The notes under the pieces are model-generated. The model was not told where the DNA came from, made no database searches, and worked only from the letters and a program-made list of their open reading frames with translations. Positions 35,198 through 45,290 of a stretch of DNA of 64,000 bases are shown piece after piece. The translations under genes were made by a program, and so were the position numbers. Each line of letters starts with the position of its first letter. Positions within the stretch are counted from its first letter, which is position 1. Source of the stretch: Musicola paradisiaca NCPPB 2511 (GTDB lineage: Bacteria > Pseudomonadota > Gammaproteobacteria > Enterobacterales > Enterobacteriaceae); contig NZ_CM001857.1 in NCBI RefSeq assembly GCF_000400505.1, positions 378,486 through 442,485 of the forward strand, written 5' to 3'.

Positions 35198-36067
35198 TTA
35201 ACCGATGTTATCGCCCGCCAGTAGCCGCTGTACCAGCGGCGTCATAATCAGCTCCATCGCCAGCCCCATTTTCCCTCCCGGCACCACGAGCGTATTGATG
35301 TGCGAAATAAACGAACCTTGCAGCATGGCCAGCAAGTAGGGGTAGTCGATGTTGCTCATCCCCTGAAAGTGGATCACGACAAAACTTTCATCCATGGATG
35401 GAACGGATTTGGCGGCAAACGGATTGGAGGTATCGACTGTCGGGACGCGCTGGAAGTTGATGTGCGTGCGTGAAAACTGCGGGGTGATATAGGTGATGTA
35501 GTCCTCCATCGAGCGAACCACCGAATCCATCACCGCTTCGCGTGAGTGGCCGCGGTCGTTGATATCCCGTACCAGTTTCTGCATCCACTCCAGGTTGACG
35601 ATCGGCACCACGCCGACCAGTAAGTCCACATGCTGGGCGACGTTATGGGATTCCGTCACGACGCCGCCGTGCAGCCCCTCGTAAAACAGAATATCCGTGG
35701 GTTCCGGCATCGGTTCCCAGGGGGTGAATGTTCCCGGTACCTGCTTGTAGGGAATGGCTTCGTCGTAGGTGTGGAGATATTTGCGGGTTTTACCGCTGCC
35801 GCTGCGACCATAGTCGATAAACGCCTGTTCCAGCAAACTGAAATCATTGGCTTCCGGGCCGAAGTAGCTGATGTGCCTGCCCAGATCCCGCGCTTTACGG
35901 ATCGCCATGTCCATTTCCGGACGGGTATAACGGTGATAGCTGTCACCGTCGACCTGCGCGGCGCGGATATTGAGCTGCTGGAAAATTTTATGAAACGCCA
36001 GGCTGGTGGTGGTAGTGCCGGCGCCGCTGGAGCCGGTTACTGCAATAATCGGGTGTTGATGCGACAT
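35198..36067 (-). CDS. prkB: Phosphoribulokinase-like protein PrkB
   Basis: 289 residues, the E. coli PrkB length. P-loop-like GSSGAGTTTTSLAF at residues 11-24 (the usual Lys is replaced by Thr, as in this family), FYEGLHGGVV, and DRGHSREAV. It belongs to the PRK/uridine kinase fold, but these enterobacteria have no Calvin cycle, so its substrate is unknown. It heads the same direction as yheU and yheT upstream, in the conserved crp-yhfA-prkB-yheU-yheT order. Confidence 0.93.
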   Translation of the reverse strand: MSHQHPIIAVTGSSGAGTTTTSLAFHKIFQQLNIRAAQVDGDSYHRYTRPEMDMAIRKARDLGRHISYFGPEANDFSLLEQAFIDYGRSGSGKTRKYLHTYDEAIPYKQVPGTFTPWEPMPEPTDILFYEGLHGGVVTESHNVAQHVDLLVGVVPIVNLEWMQKLVRDINDRGHSREAVMDSVVRSMEDYITYITPQFSRTHINFQRVPTVDTSNPFAAKSVPSMDESFVVIHFQGMSNIDYPYLLAMLQGSFISHINTLVVPGGKMGLAMELIMTPLVQRLLAGDNIG

Positions 36068-36184
36068 GATGCAAACTCCGGTCGGTCAGGCGGCGCGGGT
36101 CGTGATCGACCATAACGCAATATCCTTATTGTTATCATGTTTGTTCCGGCCTGACACGCCAATTTACGTTTTCCAGCGGGCGTG

Positions 36185-36421
36185 TCAGCCGTCGTGAATC
36201 ACGCCGCTGCGCAAGGCGTTACGCGGCATGATGTTGACGGTTTCATGCAGTTCGGACCAGACCAGCACCACCTCGCCGCGTTGCAGTTGCAGGTGTACGT
36301 CTTCCACCTTTTCCGCCAGCGAGCGTTCATGTTCGCCGTAGTCGGTGCCTTCCCGCAGTACGAATGATTCAATCAAATTTTCCAGCGTGTCGGGCGCCAG
36401 CGCCTGCCAGGGAATGATCAT
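36185..36421 (-). CDS. yheU: Conserved small protein YheU
   Basis: 78 residues from the ATG at 36421 ([20 protein letters not shown]), which lies one base after the yheT stop. A longer frame to 36523 lies inside yheT and is rejected. The family (UPF0270) has the pattern [15 protein letters not shown] followed by an amphipathic helix. Function unknown. It is co-transcribed with yheT, as in E. coli. Confidence 0.93.
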   Translation of the reverse strand: MIIPWQALAPDTLENLIESFVLREGTDYGEHERSLAEKVEDVHLQLQRGEVVLVWSELHETVNIMPRNALRSGVIHDG

Positions 36422-36422
36422 T

Positions 36423-37415
36423 TTATTGCTCCAGATAAGGGGTGAACCAATCGGGGATGCGATGTTCCAGCCACATTTCAGGGTGGCGCCATGATCCGCT
36501 GACAAAGCCGACATGCCCGCCATGCTCTGTCAGTTGGTATTCGACGCAGGGCGGTAACTGCGAGGGATCGGGAATGACTTCAGGCGTCATAAAAGGATCG
36601 TCCTTTGCCTGGATGATCAGGGTTGGAGTACGGATCTGCGGCAGCAGCGGCATGGCGCTGCAACGCCGGTAATAATCCGCGGCGTCGTGAAAGCCGTGAA
36701 GACGGGCGGTGATGAGGTCGTCGAACTCCCTCAACCCGCGTACCTGTTTGATGCGGGACGGCGATACCGGAATGGTGCCGGGATACGCCGCCAGTTTGCG
36801 CAGTGCGCTCTGGCGCAACGAATTGACCAGATAAGATTGATAGATGCGGGAAAACCCCTGTTCGATGCGGCGGCTGCAAGGCTCCAGCAACAACGGCGCC
36901 GAGACGACGGCGGCGGCGTTGAGCGAACAGCGCTCCCCCTGACGGCCCAGCAGGCAGGCCAGCATATTGCCGCCGAGCGAAATGCCGATCGCCGCCGTGG
37001 GCGCCGGCCCCAGCGTTTTTTCCAGCCATTGCAGGAAATAGTCGGCATCGCCGGTTTCGCCGGAGTGATAGATGCGCGTCCGGCGATTAGGCACCCCGCT
37101 GCAGCCGCGGAAATGCATGATCACCGCCAGCCAACCGCGTTCCCGACAGGCGGCCATCAAACCGTGCGCATAAGGGCTGCGGAAGTTCCCCTCCAAGCCG
37201 TGGAACAGCACCACGCGCGGCTTATGCGCCGCAGGTTGCGGCGGTTCGCTCCAGGCCAGTTCGACGAAGTCGCCGTCGGGGGTATCCAGCGTTTGCCAGA
37301 CGGGCGTCAGGCTGGGGCGTCGGCGAAACAACCGCGGCAGCAGTGTTTGCAGATGTGGGTTGCGCATCCCGCCCAACGGCTGAAAAGCGCTGTTGTGTAG
37401 TGGATAAGTATTCAT
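36423..37415 (-). CDS. yheT: Alpha/beta-hydrolase YheT
   Basis: 330 residues. The nucleophile elbow is GISLGGNML (Ser of GxSxG), with [17 protein letters not shown] for the oxyanion region, the acid in [10 protein letters not shown] and the catalytic His in [10 protein letters not shown]. It matches E. coli YheT (340), a cytoplasmic esterase-like protein of unknown substrate. It heads the yheT-yheU-prkB run. Confidence 0.94.
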   Translation of the reverse strand: MNTYPLHNSAFQPLGGMRNPHLQTLLPRLFRRRPSLTPVWQTLDTPDGDFVELAWSEPPQPAAHKPRVVLFHGLEGNFRSPYAHGLMAACRERGWLAVIMHFRGCSGVPNRRTRIYHSGETGDADYFLQWLEKTLGPAPTAAIGISLGGNMLACLLGRQGERCSLNAAAVVSAPLLLEPCSRRIEQGFSRIYQSYLVNSLRQSALRKLAAYPGTIPVSPSRIKQVRGLREFDDLITARLHGFHDAADYYRRCSAMPLLPQIRTPTLIIQAKDDPFMTPEVIPDPSQLPPCVEYQLTEHGGHVGFVSGSWRHPEMWLEHRIPDWFTPYLEQ

Positions 37416-37500
37416 GGCAAAAAACTTGTATGGGTGACGTCGCGCTGCTAGGTTGATGGCTTTCTGCTAATCCCTTCCGGCTTTAAAGGATTGCCGTTTC

Positions 37501-38106
37501 ATGGATCACGTCAGCCTGTTTCTTTCTATGTTGGGTTTCTTGTGGGTCGCAGCGATTACTCCCGGCCCCAATAATATGCTACTCACCGCATCCGCCGCCA
37601 ATTTTGGTTTTTTGCGCTCTCTGCCGTTAATGCTGGGGATCATGATCGGCATGCAGAGCATTCTGCTGTTGGTATCGCTGGGGCTGGGCAGCTTGATTCT
37701 GCTCTATCCGCCTTTGCATCTGGCGTTGAAAGTGTTGGGTAGCGCTTATCTGTTGTGGCTGTCGTGGAAAATAGCCTCCGCAGCCTACGAACGGCTGGAT
37801 CTGGACACCGCGCCGTCGGCGCCGATGCCGTTGTATCAGGGCGGGTTGTTGCAGTTTCTCAATCCCAAGGCGTGGCTGATGTCGCTGGGCGCGGTTGCCG
37901 GTTTCAGTCTGGCGGGCGATGGTTATACCGGGTCGGTGTTGTCGATCAGCGTGGCGATGGCGCTGGTGAACGCGGTCGCGGGCGCCGTCTGGCTGGCGTT
38001 CGGCGCCGCCATCGGCCGTCTGCTGCGTAGCCCGGTCGCCTGGAAGCGCTTTAATATTTCGATGGGGATCCTGACGGCCGCCTGCGTGTTGATGATCTGG
38101 CATTAA
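37501..38106 (+). CDS. LysE/RhtB family amino-acid exporter
   Basis: 201 residues with five to six membrane helices. The N-terminal family signature AAITPGPNNMLLTASAANFG is intact, followed by FLNPKAWLMSLGAV in the middle. LysE/RhtB proteins export amino acids or homoserine lactone-like compounds. It has been inserted between yheT and yheS, where E. coli has no gene, and faces the convergent yheS. The substrate cannot be predicted. Confidence 0.9.
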   Translation: MDHVSLFLSMLGFLWVAAITPGPNNMLLTASAANFGFLRSLPLMLGIMIGMQSILLLVSLGLGSLILLYPPLHLALKVLGSAYLLWLSWKIASAAYERLDLDTAPSAPMPLYQGGLLQFLNPKAWLMSLGAVAGFSLAGDGYTGSVLSISVAMALVNAVAGAVWLAFGAAIGRLLRSPVAWKRFNISMGILTAACVLMIWH

Positions 38107-38164
38107 GCGCCGGGAGAACGGCGCGGCACGCACGGTGAGTTTCGCGTGCCGCGATACGTCATAG

Positions 38165-40078
38165 TCAGTCTTCCGTGCTGCGGGACAAGGCTTCAAGCTG
38201 TTCCTGCGCGTCGAGCCAGGCCATTTCCACCTCTTCCAGTTCGGCTTTGGTTTTACTCTGCGTTTGCAGGCATTCCGTCAGTTCGTTTTTCCGATCCGCC
38301 TCGTAAATGGCGTTGTCCGACAGGCGCGCTTCCACCCCGGCCAGCGTGTTCTGCAGTGTTTCCATCTGCTTCTCCAGCCGGGCGATCTCTTTACGCAACG
38401 GTTGGGTCATGGCGCGCAACTCGGCGTCGCGCCGTTTCTGCTCTTTTCTGGCCTGAGCGTTGTTGGCGTTGGTGTCCTTCGTGTCGTCTGCGGCGTTGCC
38501 CTGTGTTTTTTGTGCATCCAGCAACCAGCGCTGATAATCCTCCAGGTCGCCGTCGAAGGGGTCGACTTTGCCATCGTGTACCAGATAGAGGTCGTCAGTG
38601 GTGGAGCGAATCAGGTGGCGATCATGCGAAACCACCACCAGCGCGCCGTCAAAATCGATCAATGCTTCGGTCAGCGCCTGACGCATGTCGAGATCCAGGT
38701 GGTTGGTCGGTTCGTCCAGCAATAGCAGGTTGGGGCGCTGCCAGACGATAAGCGCCAGCACCAGCCGCGCTTTCTCTCCCCCGGAGAAACGCTCGGTATT
38801 TTCGGTGACTTTATCGCCGCGAAAACCGAACCCACCCAGATAGTCGCGCAATTGCTGCTCGGTTTCCCGATCCGCCAACCGGGTGAGATGTTGCAACGGA
38901 GACTCGTCTGCCCGCAGAAACTCCAGTTGGTGCTGGGCGAAATAGCCCAGACGCACGCCCTTGGCCAGACCGATTTCGCCGCTGAACGGCTGGAGTTCTC
39001 CGGCCAGCAGTTTAATCAATGTGGATTTGCCCGCGCCGTTGTGGCCCAGCAAACCGATGCGCGAACCGGGCACCAGATTGAGTTTGATCGAGTCGAGGAT
39101 CAGGCGTTCGCCGTAACCGGCACTGACTTTCTCCATACGCAGCAGTGGGTTCGGCAATGCTTCCGGCGCACGGAAGCTGAAGCGAAACGGGTTGTCCACA
39201 TGCGCCGGCGCGATCAGCTCCATGCGCTCCAGCATCTTGATGCGGCTTTGCGCCTGCTTGGCTTTGGAGGCCTTGGCGCGAAAACGGTCGATATAGCTTT
39301 GCAGGTGAGAAACCCGTTCCTGCTGGTGTTCGTACAGCGCTTGTTGCTGGGCCAGCCGCGTGATGCGTTGCTGTTCGAACGAGGTGTAGTTGCCGGTGTA
39401 CTCGAACAGGATTTCTTGCTCGATGTGCAGGATCTTATTGACGATGGGGTCGAGGAAATCGCGATCGTGGGAGATCAGGATCAGCGTTCCCGGATAGTTC
39501 TTCAACCACTTTTCCAGCCAGATCACCGCGTCCAGATCCAGATGGTTGGTCGGTTCGTCAAGCAGCAGTAAATCAGAGCGACAGATCAGCGCCTGCGCCA
39601 GATTGAGCCGCATGCGCCAGCCGCCGGAAAACGCACTGACCGGTTGCTGCAACTGTTCTTGCTGGAAACCGAGACCGTTGAGCAGGCTGGCGGCGCGGGC
39701 GTTGATCGACCAGGCGTGAATAGCGTCGAGCTTGCCGTGCAGCGTGGCGATGGCGTTGCCGTCGTTATGCGCGTTGGCCTGTTGCAGACTGGCTTCCAGT
39801 TGGCGGTACTCACGGTCGCCGTCGATGACGTAATCCAGTGCGGAGCGGTCAAGCGCCGGTGTCTCCTGGTTGACCCAGGCCAGCGACCAATTTTGCGGGA
39901 ACGTCAGGTTGCCGCCGTCGGCGCTGAGCTCTCCTTTCAGCAGCGATAGCAGCGTCGATTTGCCGCAGCCGTTTTTACCCACCAGCCCGACTTTCTGGCC
40001 GGGGTTGATGGTGGCGGTGGCGTTGTCCAGCAGTACCCGCGTACCGCGCCGAATTTGTAAGGAGGATAAAACAATCAT
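38165..40078 (-). CDS. yheS: ABC-F ATPase YheS
   Basis: 637 residues from the ATG at 40078 (MIVLSSLQIRRGTRVLLDN), which matches the E. coli N-terminus; a start at 40096 adds six residues. Two ABC domains: Walker A GKNGCGKSTLL and GHNGAGKSTLI, signatures FSGGWRMRLNLAQAL and FSGGEKARLVLAL, Walker B LLLLDEPTNHLDLD twice. The linker between them (about 245-290) carries the P-site tRNA-interaction motif, and there is a C-terminal coiled coil (about 540-630). ABC-F proteins act on the ribosome and help with difficult nascent sequences; there are no membrane segments. Confidence 0.96.
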   Translation of the reverse strand: MIVLSSLQIRRGTRVLLDNATATINPGQKVGLVGKNGCGKSTLLSLLKGELSADGGNLTFPQNWSLAWVNQETPALDRSALDYVIDGDREYRQLEASLQQANAHNDGNAIATLHGKLDAIHAWSINARAASLLNGLGFQQEQLQQPVSAFSGGWRMRLNLAQALICRSDLLLLDEPTNHLDLDAVIWLEKWLKNYPGTLILISHDRDFLDPIVNKILHIEQEILFEYTGNYTSFEQQRITRLAQQQALYEHQQERVSHLQSYIDRFRAKASKAKQAQSRIKMLERMELIAPAHVDNPFRFSFRAPEALPNPLLRMEKVSAGYGERLILDSIKLNLVPGSRIGLLGHNGAGKSTLIKLLAGELQPFSGEIGLAKGVRLGYFAQHQLEFLRADESPLQHLTRLADRETEQQLRDYLGGFGFRGDKVTENTERFSGGEKARLVLALIVWQRPNLLLLDEPTNHLDLDMRQALTEALIDFDGALVVVSHDRHLIRSTTDDLYLVHDGKVDPFDGDLEDYQRWLLDAQKTQGNAADDTKDTNANNAQARKEQKRRDAELRAMTQPLRKEIARLEKQMETLQNTLAGVEARLSDNAIYEADRKNELTECLQTQSKTKAELEEVEMAWLDAQEQLEALSRSTED

Positions 40079-40196
40079 AACGCGCCAAATGCTCAACTAT
40101 GTTAAATTACGGTTCGGGTATCAGGATGTTGCGCCCATGTAGTGTTGCGCAGCATGGTAGCCGAAAATACCTGCAATGACGACGCTTGGGAGGGGA

Positions 40197-40751
40197 ATGA
40201 TGTTGCAGCCACCGAAGATTCTGCTGCTGTTTGCCCATCCTGAATCACAGGATTCGATCGCGAATAAGCTGTTACTGCAATCTGCCCGGCCTTTGGGGCA
40301 TGTCACTGTGCACGACCTCTACGCGCAGTATCCGGATTTTTTTATCGACGTTCACTACGAACAACAACTGTTGCGCGAGCATCAGGTGATCGTGTTTCAG
40401 CACCCGCTGTATACCTATAGTTGCCCGGCGCTGCTGAAAGAGTGGTTCGATCGGGTGTTGACTCGCGGTTTTGCCAATGGTGTGGGCGGCAACGCGCTGG
40501 CGGGGAAATACTGGCGTTCGGTGATCACCACCGGCGAGCCGGAGAGCGCTTACCATCCATCCGGCGTGAACCGTTTTACGCTGTCTGAAGCATTAGTGCC
40601 GTTCGAAATGACCGCAGCCATGTGCCATATGCACTGGTTGTCGCCGCTGGTCATCTACTGGGCCCGCCGTTTACCGCGCGATGTGTTGGTGGAACACGCC
40701 AGGGCCTATGGCGACTGGCTGATGTCGCCTTTACCGCAGGGAGATCGTTAA
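40197..40751 (+). CDS. kefG: KefG, ancillary quinone-reductase-like subunit of KefB
   Basis: 184 residues from the ATG at 40197, preceded by GGAGGGG; a start at 40176 is rejected. Flavodoxin-fold protein closely matching E. coli Kef[33 protein letters not shown], and [11 protein letters not shown]. It is needed for full activity of the glutathione-gated K+ efflux system KefB, whose gene starts two bases after the kefG stop. Confidence 0.95.
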   Translation: MMLQPPKILLLFAHPESQDSIANKLLLQSARPLGHVTVHDLYAQYPDFFIDVHYEQQLLREHQVIVFQHPLYTYSCPALLKEWFDRVLTRGFANGVGGNALAGKYWRSVITTGEPESAYHPSGVNRFTLSEALVPFEMTAAMCHMHWLSPLVIYWARRLPRDVLVEHARAYGDWLMSPLPQGDR

Positions 40752-40753
40752 TC

Positions 40754-42562
40754 ATGGAGTCGTCAGCCGTATTAAGCGCGATCATTCTGTTTCTGTTCGC
40801 CGCCGTATTGGCGGTGCCGGTGGCCAGTCGCCTCGGCATCGGCGCGGTGCTGGGGTACCTGATGGCCGGGATCGCCATCGGCCCGTGGGGGTTGGGGTTT
40901 ATTCGCGATGTGGAAGCTATCCTGCATTTCTCCGAAATGGGGGTGGTATTTCTGATGTTTATCATCGGTCTGGAGCTGGAGCCCGCCAAACTGTGGCGTT
41001 TGCGGCGTTCCATTTTCGGTACCGGCGCCACGCAGGTGGCGCTTAGCGCGGCGGTGTTGGGTGGCGTGTTGTATGTCAACCAGTTTTCCTGGCAGGCGGC
41101 GCTGATTGGCGGTATCGGTCTGGCGATGTCCTCCACTGCGATTGCGTTGCAACTGATGCGTGAAAAGAGCATGCACCGCGGCGAATCGGGGCAACTGGGT
41201 TTCTCCGTGCTGCTGTTTCAGGACTTGGCGGTGATCCCGGCGTTGGCGTTGATCCCGGTACTGGCTGGCGTGCAGGGCGAATTGGGGGACTGGCGGCAGA
41301 TAGCCTTCAAGGTGATGGCGTTTGCCGGCATGCTGGTGGGCGGCCGTTATCTGGTGCGTCCGTTATTCCGTTTTATCGCCGCTTCTGGTGTACGGGAAGT
41401 GTTTACTGCCGCCGCGCTGCTGTTGGTGCTGGGTTCGGCGATGTTCATGGAAGCGCTGGGTCTGTCGATGGCGTTGGGGACGTTTCTGGCGGGCGTGCTG
41501 TTGGCGGAAAGCGAATATCGTCACGAGCTGGAAATCGCCATTGAGCCCTTCAAGGGACTGCTGCTGGGGCTGTTTTTTATCTCGGTGGGCATGTCGCTCA
41601 ATCTCGGGGTGTTGTACGCCAATATTTTGCTGGTACTGACCGCCGTGGTGATCCTGGTGGTGGTGAAAGGGGCGATTCTCTACCTGCTGGCGCGTATGTA
41701 TGGGTTGCGCTCTTCTGAGCGGATGCAGTTTGCCGGCGTACTGAGCCAGGGCGGCGAGTTCGCCTTTGTGCTGTTTTCCGCTGCGGCTGCTCATAACGTC
41801 TTGAAAGGCAATCAGTTGCCGTTGCTGTTGGTGACAGTCACGCTGTCGATGATGGTGACGCCCTTGTTGATGCAGGTGATCGATCGAATCTTGAAGCGTC
41901 GCTTCAACCATCAGGAAGAGCACGACGATGAGGCCCATTATGTGGAAGACGACAAACCACAGGTGATCGTCGTGGGATTCGGTCGTTTCGGGCAAGTCGT
42001 CGCCCGCCTGCTGATGGCGAACAAGATGCGCATTACCGTACTTGATCGGGATATCAGCGCAGTGCGGCTGATGCGAGCATATGGTTATAAGGTGTATTAC
42101 GGCGATGCGACGCAACTGGAGTTGCTACGCGCAGCCGGCGCAGAGCAGGCGGAGTCGCTGGTTATTACGTGCAGCGATCCGGAACATTTGATGACCATTG
42201 TGCGCCTTTGCCAACAGCATTTTCCGCACCTGACCATTCTGGCGCGTGCCCGGGGGCGTGTGGAGGCGCACGAACTGCTGCAGGCCGGCGTGACCCAGTT
42301 CACGCGCGAGACATTCTCCAGCGCCCTGGAACTTGGGCGTAAAACGCTGATTTCGCTTGGCGTGCACCCTCATCAGGCTTACCGTGCCCAACAGCACTTT
42401 CGACGGCTGGATATGCGTATGTTGCGCGAACTGATGCCCCAGCATATGGGTGATGTTTCGCAGATTTCCCGCGTTAAGGAAGCGCGACGCGAGCTGGAAG
42501 ATATTTTCGAACGCGAGATGCAACGCGAACGCTGGCGCCCGGATGACTGGGATGAGTATTAA
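40754..42562 (+). CDS. kefB: Glutathione-regulated potassium efflux system KefB
   Basis: 602 residues from the ATG at 40754, directly after kefG; longer frames starting inside kefG are rejected. About 12 membrane helices of the CPA2 antiporter type (1-385), including [17 protein letters not shown], followed by a cytoplasmic RCK/KTN domain with a Rossmann nucleotide site ([17 protein letters not shown], about residue 402) and [15 protein letters not shown]. KefB exchanges K+ for H+ when glutathione adducts of toxic electrophiles bind, acidifying and protecting the cell. Confidence 0.97.
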   Translation: MESSAVLSAIILFLFAAVLAVPVASRLGIGAVLGYLMAGIAIGPWGLGFIRDVEAILHFSEMGVVFLMFIIGLELEPAKLWRLRRSIFGTGATQVALSAAVLGGVLYVNQFSWQAALIGGIGLAMSSTAIALQLMREKSMHRGESGQLGFSVLLFQDLAVIPALALIPVLAGVQGELGDWRQIAFKVMAFAGMLVGGRYLVRPLFRFIAASGVREVFTAAALLLVLGSAMFMEALGLSMALGTFLAGVLLAESEYRHELEIAIEPFKGLLLGLFFISVGMSLNLGVLYANILLVLTAVVILVVVKGAILYLLARMYGLRSSERMQFAGVLSQGGEFAFVLFSAAAAHNVLKGNQLPLLLVTVTLSMMVTPLLMQVIDRILKRRFNHQEEHDDEAHYVEDDKPQVIVVGFGRFGQVVARLLMANKMRITVLDRDISAVRLMRAYGYKVYYGDATQLELLRAAGAEQAESLVITCSDPEHLMTIVRLCQQHFPHLTILARARGRVEAHELLQAGVTQFTRETFSSALELGRKTLISLGVHPHQAYRAQQHFRRLDMRMLRELMPQHMGDVSQISRVKEARRELEDIFEREMQRERWRPDDWDEY

Positions 42563-42617
42563 ACCGTGTTTCGCCCCGTGCGACACCGGGCTGAAGTAGA
42601 CAAAGGCGGATTGTGAT

Positions 42618-42812
42618 ATGCGAAAACGTTTTATCGCCGGGGCGGTGTGTCCCCAATGCCACTCGCAGGATACGCTGGCCGTGGGCCGGGAAGACGAGCA
42701 GGACGTGGTGGTGTGTGTGCGTTGCGGCTACCGCCAGCGTCAGCCGGAAGCCGGGCAGAAACCGGAAGAGGCGGCTTCCGATCGGCTGATCGGGATTTTC
42801 CGTCCGCAGTAA
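42618..42812 (+). CDS. yheV: Zinc-ribbon protein YheV
   Basis: 64 residues. Two CxxC knuckles (AVCPQCHSQD and VCVRCGYRQRQ) make a zinc ribbon, and the C-terminus is IGIFRPQ. It matches E. coli YheV (66). Function unknown. It lies between kefB and slyD in the conserved order and is probably co-transcribed with kefB. Confidence 0.94.
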   Translation: MRKRFIAGAVCPQCHSQDTLAVGREDEQDVVVCVRCGYRQRQPEAGQKPEEAASDRLIGIFRPQ

Positions 42813-42917
42813 GCGTCGCCTGTGCGACAGCCGCGTGATTTTTTACCCCGGACAGTACATGGGCGTATTTTTCCGCTACAATTTGCGCCAAATCGATTTC
42901 CAACGCTAGGAGATATC

Positions 42918-43517
42918 ATGAAAGTAGCAAAAGACCTGGTGGTCAGCCTGGCCTATCAGGTACGTACAGAAGATGGTGTATTAGTTGATGAGTCTCCGGT
43001 GAGCGCACCGTTGGACTATCTGCATGGCCATGGATCGTTGATTTCCGGCCTGGAAAAGGCGCTGGAAGGCCGTGATGTCGGCGAACGTTTCGATGTGAGC
43101 GTCGGCGCGAACGACGCCTACGGCGAATATGATGAAAATATGGTACAGCGCGTACCAAAAGACGTCTTCATGGGTGTCGATGAGCTGCAAGTCGGCATGC
43201 GTTTTCTGGCGGAAACCGATCAGGGCCCCTTACCGGTAGAAATCACCGAAGTTCAGGATGAACACGTTGTGGTTGACGGCAACCACATGCTGGCCGGCCA
43301 GAACCTGAAATTCAATGTGGAAGTCGTGGCGATTCGTGAAGCGACTGAAGAAGAACTGGCCCACGGCCATGTTCATGGCGCTCATGACCACGATCACGAC
43401 GGCTGCTGCGGCGGTCATGGCGACCACGATGGTTGCTGCGGTGGTCATGACCATGACCACAGTCATGAACACGGCAAAGGCGGTTGCGGCGGTAATGGCG
43501 GCTGCGGTTGCCACTGA
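42918..43517 (+). CDS. slyD: FKBP-type peptidyl-prolyl isomerase and metallochaperone SlyD
   Basis: 199 residues from the ATG at 42918, preceded by AGGAGA; a frame extending to 42822 is rejected. FKBP domain with an inserted IF chaperone flap (1-145: MKVAKDLVVSLAYQV, then NDAYGEYDENMVQRV) and a C-terminal metal-binding tail rich in His and Cys (from about 155: HDHDHDGCCGGHGDHDG and on to GCGGNGGCGCH) that binds Ni2+. SlyD folds proteins and delivers nickel to hydrogenase. A strong terminator follows. The next backbone gene, slyX, is 4 kb away because of an insertion. Confidence 0.97.
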   Translation: MKVAKDLVVSLAYQVRTEDGVLVDESPVSAPLDYLHGHGSLISGLEKALEGRDVGERFDVSVGANDAYGEYDENMVQRVPKDVFMGVDELQVGMRFLAETDQGPLPVEITEVQDEHVVVDGNHMLAGQNLKFNVEVVAIREATEEELAHGHVHGAHDHDHDGCCGGHGDHDGCCGGHDHDHSHEHGKGGCGGNGGCGCH

Positions 43518-43540
43518 TTGCCCGACATCGCAACGTATGA

Positions 43541-43567
43541 AAAAGGCCGCATTCGCGGCCTTTTTTG
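43541..43567 (+). terminator. Intrinsic terminator after slyD
   Basis: AAAGGCCGC (43542-43550) and GCGGCCTTT (43555-43563) with an ATTC loop, followed by TTTT. It also lies just past the end of the convergent permease gene. Confidence 0.9.
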
Positions 43568-43587
43568 TGTCTCCGGTACGGCTGGAA

Positions 43588-44955
43588 TCACTCTTTTCCC
43601 ATCAGCATTGCATCCTGCGGCGCGTTGTCGCGCTGGCTGCGGGTCATCAGGAAGTAACTGTAACCCGCCAGCATCAGCACGATGAACAGGCCGCCGATCA
43701 CCGGGTTAAACCACAGCATGGCTAACAGGCACACGACGGACAGCACCAGTGCGATAGCCGGGATGATGGGATAGCCCGGCGCGTAAAAGGTACGATGCAA
43801 ACCCGGTTCGGTACGGCGCAGGCGGAACAGGCTCAGCATACTCATCAGATACATGACGTTGGCGCCGAATACCGCCATGGTGATCATCGCGGCGGTCAGA
43901 CTGAGTCCCTGCAGGTTGATCCAGCTATCGCTGAAGATAGTGGCGATACCGATGACGCCGCCGGTGAGAATGGCGCGATGCGGCGTCTGGAAGCGGGACA
44001 GTTTCGCCAGCCCGGCGGGCAGATAGCCGGCGCGGGCCAGCGCAAAGAACTGGCGGGAATAGCCGAGGATGATGCCGTGGAAACTGGCGATCAGTCCGAA
44101 CAGCCCGATCCACACCAGCATGTGCATCCAGCCGGAGTTTTCACCTACCACCGCTTTCATCGCCTGCGGCAGTGGATCGTTGATGTTGGACAAGGTGCGC
44201 CAGTCGCCCACGCCGCCCGCCATGATCATCACTCCAAGCGCCAGCACCACCAGTGTAATGATGCCGCTGATGTAGGCCTTGGGAATGGTGCGTTGCGGAT
44301 CTTTGGCTTCCTCGGCCGCCATGGCAGCCCCTTCAATCGCCAGAAAGAACCAGATGGCGAAAGGAATGGCGGCGAAGATGCCGGAAATGGCCGGGCTGTC
44401 GAAGCTATCGCTGCCGGCCCAGCCGTTGGCCACAAAGTGGCTGATGCTGAAGCCCGGCGCCACCACGCCCATAAACACCAGCAGTTCGATTACCGCCAGC
44501 ACGGTGACAAACAGCTCGAACATCGCCGCCAGCCTGACGCCCAGAATATTCAATGTCATGAAGATCACATAGGCGCCAGCGGCGGCGTAACGCGGATCCA
44601 GCGAGGAATACTGCACGTTGAGATACGCGCCGATGGCCATGGCGATCGACGGCGGTGCGAACACGAACTCGATCAACGTCGCCATGCCGGCAATCAGGCC
44701 GCCGGTTTCGCCGAAGGCGCGGCGGCTATAGGCAAACGGGCCGCCAGCGTGAGGAATGGCGGTGGTCAGCTCGGTAAAACTGAAAATAAAACAGGTATAC
44801 ATGGCGGCGATGATCAGAGTGGTGATCAGAAAACCAAGCGTGCCGGCGACGCCCCAACCATAGCTCCAGCCAAAATATTCGCCGGAAATGACCAGGCCGA
44901 CGGCAATGCCCCACAAATGAAGCGTCCCCAAGGTGGGTTTCAACTGCATTGTCAT
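43588..44955 (-). CDS. Ethanolamine-type amino-acid/polyamine permease (APC superfamily)
   Basis: 455 residues from the ATG at 44955, which has GGGAGACA as ribosome-binding site; upstream in-frame ATGs at 45009 and 45000 would add non-hydrophobic residues. Twelve membrane helices. The N-terminus LHLWGIAVGLVISGEYFGWS and the following TELTTAIPHAGGPFAYSRRA are hallmarks of the ethanolamine permease (Eat) branch. There is no eut operon here. The divergent neighbour is a small-molecule kinase, which suggests uptake of ethanolamine or another amino alcohol followed by phosphorylation. Confidence 0.88.
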   Translation of the reverse strand: MTMQLKPTLGTLHLWGIAVGLVISGEYFGWSYGWGVAGTLGFLITTLIIAAMYTCFIFSFTELTTAIPHAGGPFAYSRRAFGETGGLIAGMATLIEFVFAPPSIAMAIGAYLNVQYSSLDPRYAAAGAYVIFMTLNILGVRLAAMFELFVTVLAVIELLVFMGVVAPGFSISHFVANGWAGSDSFDSPAISGIFAAIPFAIWFFLAIEGAAMAAEEAKDPQRTIPKAYISGIITLVVLALGVMIMAGGVGDWRTLSNINDPLPQAMKAVVGENSGWMHMLVWIGLFGLIASFHGIILGYSRQFFALARAGYLPAGLAKLSRFQTPHRAILTGGVIGIATIFSDSWINLQGLSLTAAMITMAVFGANVMYLMSMLSLFRLRRTEPGLHRTFYAPGYPIIPAIALVLSVVCLLAMLWFNPVIGGLFIVLMLAGYSYFLMTRSQRDNAPQDAMLMGKE

Positions 44956-45290
44956 GACTGTCTCCCATACAAAAGGTGGGTCAGAAGCGTAAGCATTCAT
45001 GTAACCCATTGTTTAAGTTTTAAAAACACGCTTTTCTTTTGACTCTTCTGCGACGGGACACGCCCGGTACTTCCGCAAGGTTCCGATAATGCCGCCGGGG
45101 TAAGGCTGGAGACTTGACATCTGCACGGTGATTTTTGCGTTCTGCGGTCAAACCGTATGCCGTGCCTGCCGGGATGTCATGCGCGGTCAACTCCCGGTTT
45201 TGTGACGTCAAGCGCGGTTTGGGCCGCCGTTCCATGCTGAGGGACAGTGAGGTACTTCTTCGTAATTGAGTTCAGGATTGAGACGACACT
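44956..45290. other. Divergent control region between permease and kinase
   Basis: 335 bp without a supported gene. It contains short repeated pieces of the type GCGGTCAA (for example at 45145 and 45182), which might be binding sites for the nearby AraC regulator. No clear -35/-10 pair was found. Confidence 0.35.

Noticed and set aside
38852..39571. 239-codon frame opposite yheS
   Set aside because: Antisense shadow of a well-conserved ABC-F gene.
43370..43515. His/Cys-rich repeats at the end of slyD as a tandem repeat element
   Set aside because: This is the known SlyD metal-binding tail, in frame and expected.
43795..45042. 415-codon frame opposite the permease gene
   Set aside because: It is antisense to a clear 12-helix APC transporter, is His/Gln/Asp-rich, and has no recognisable domain.
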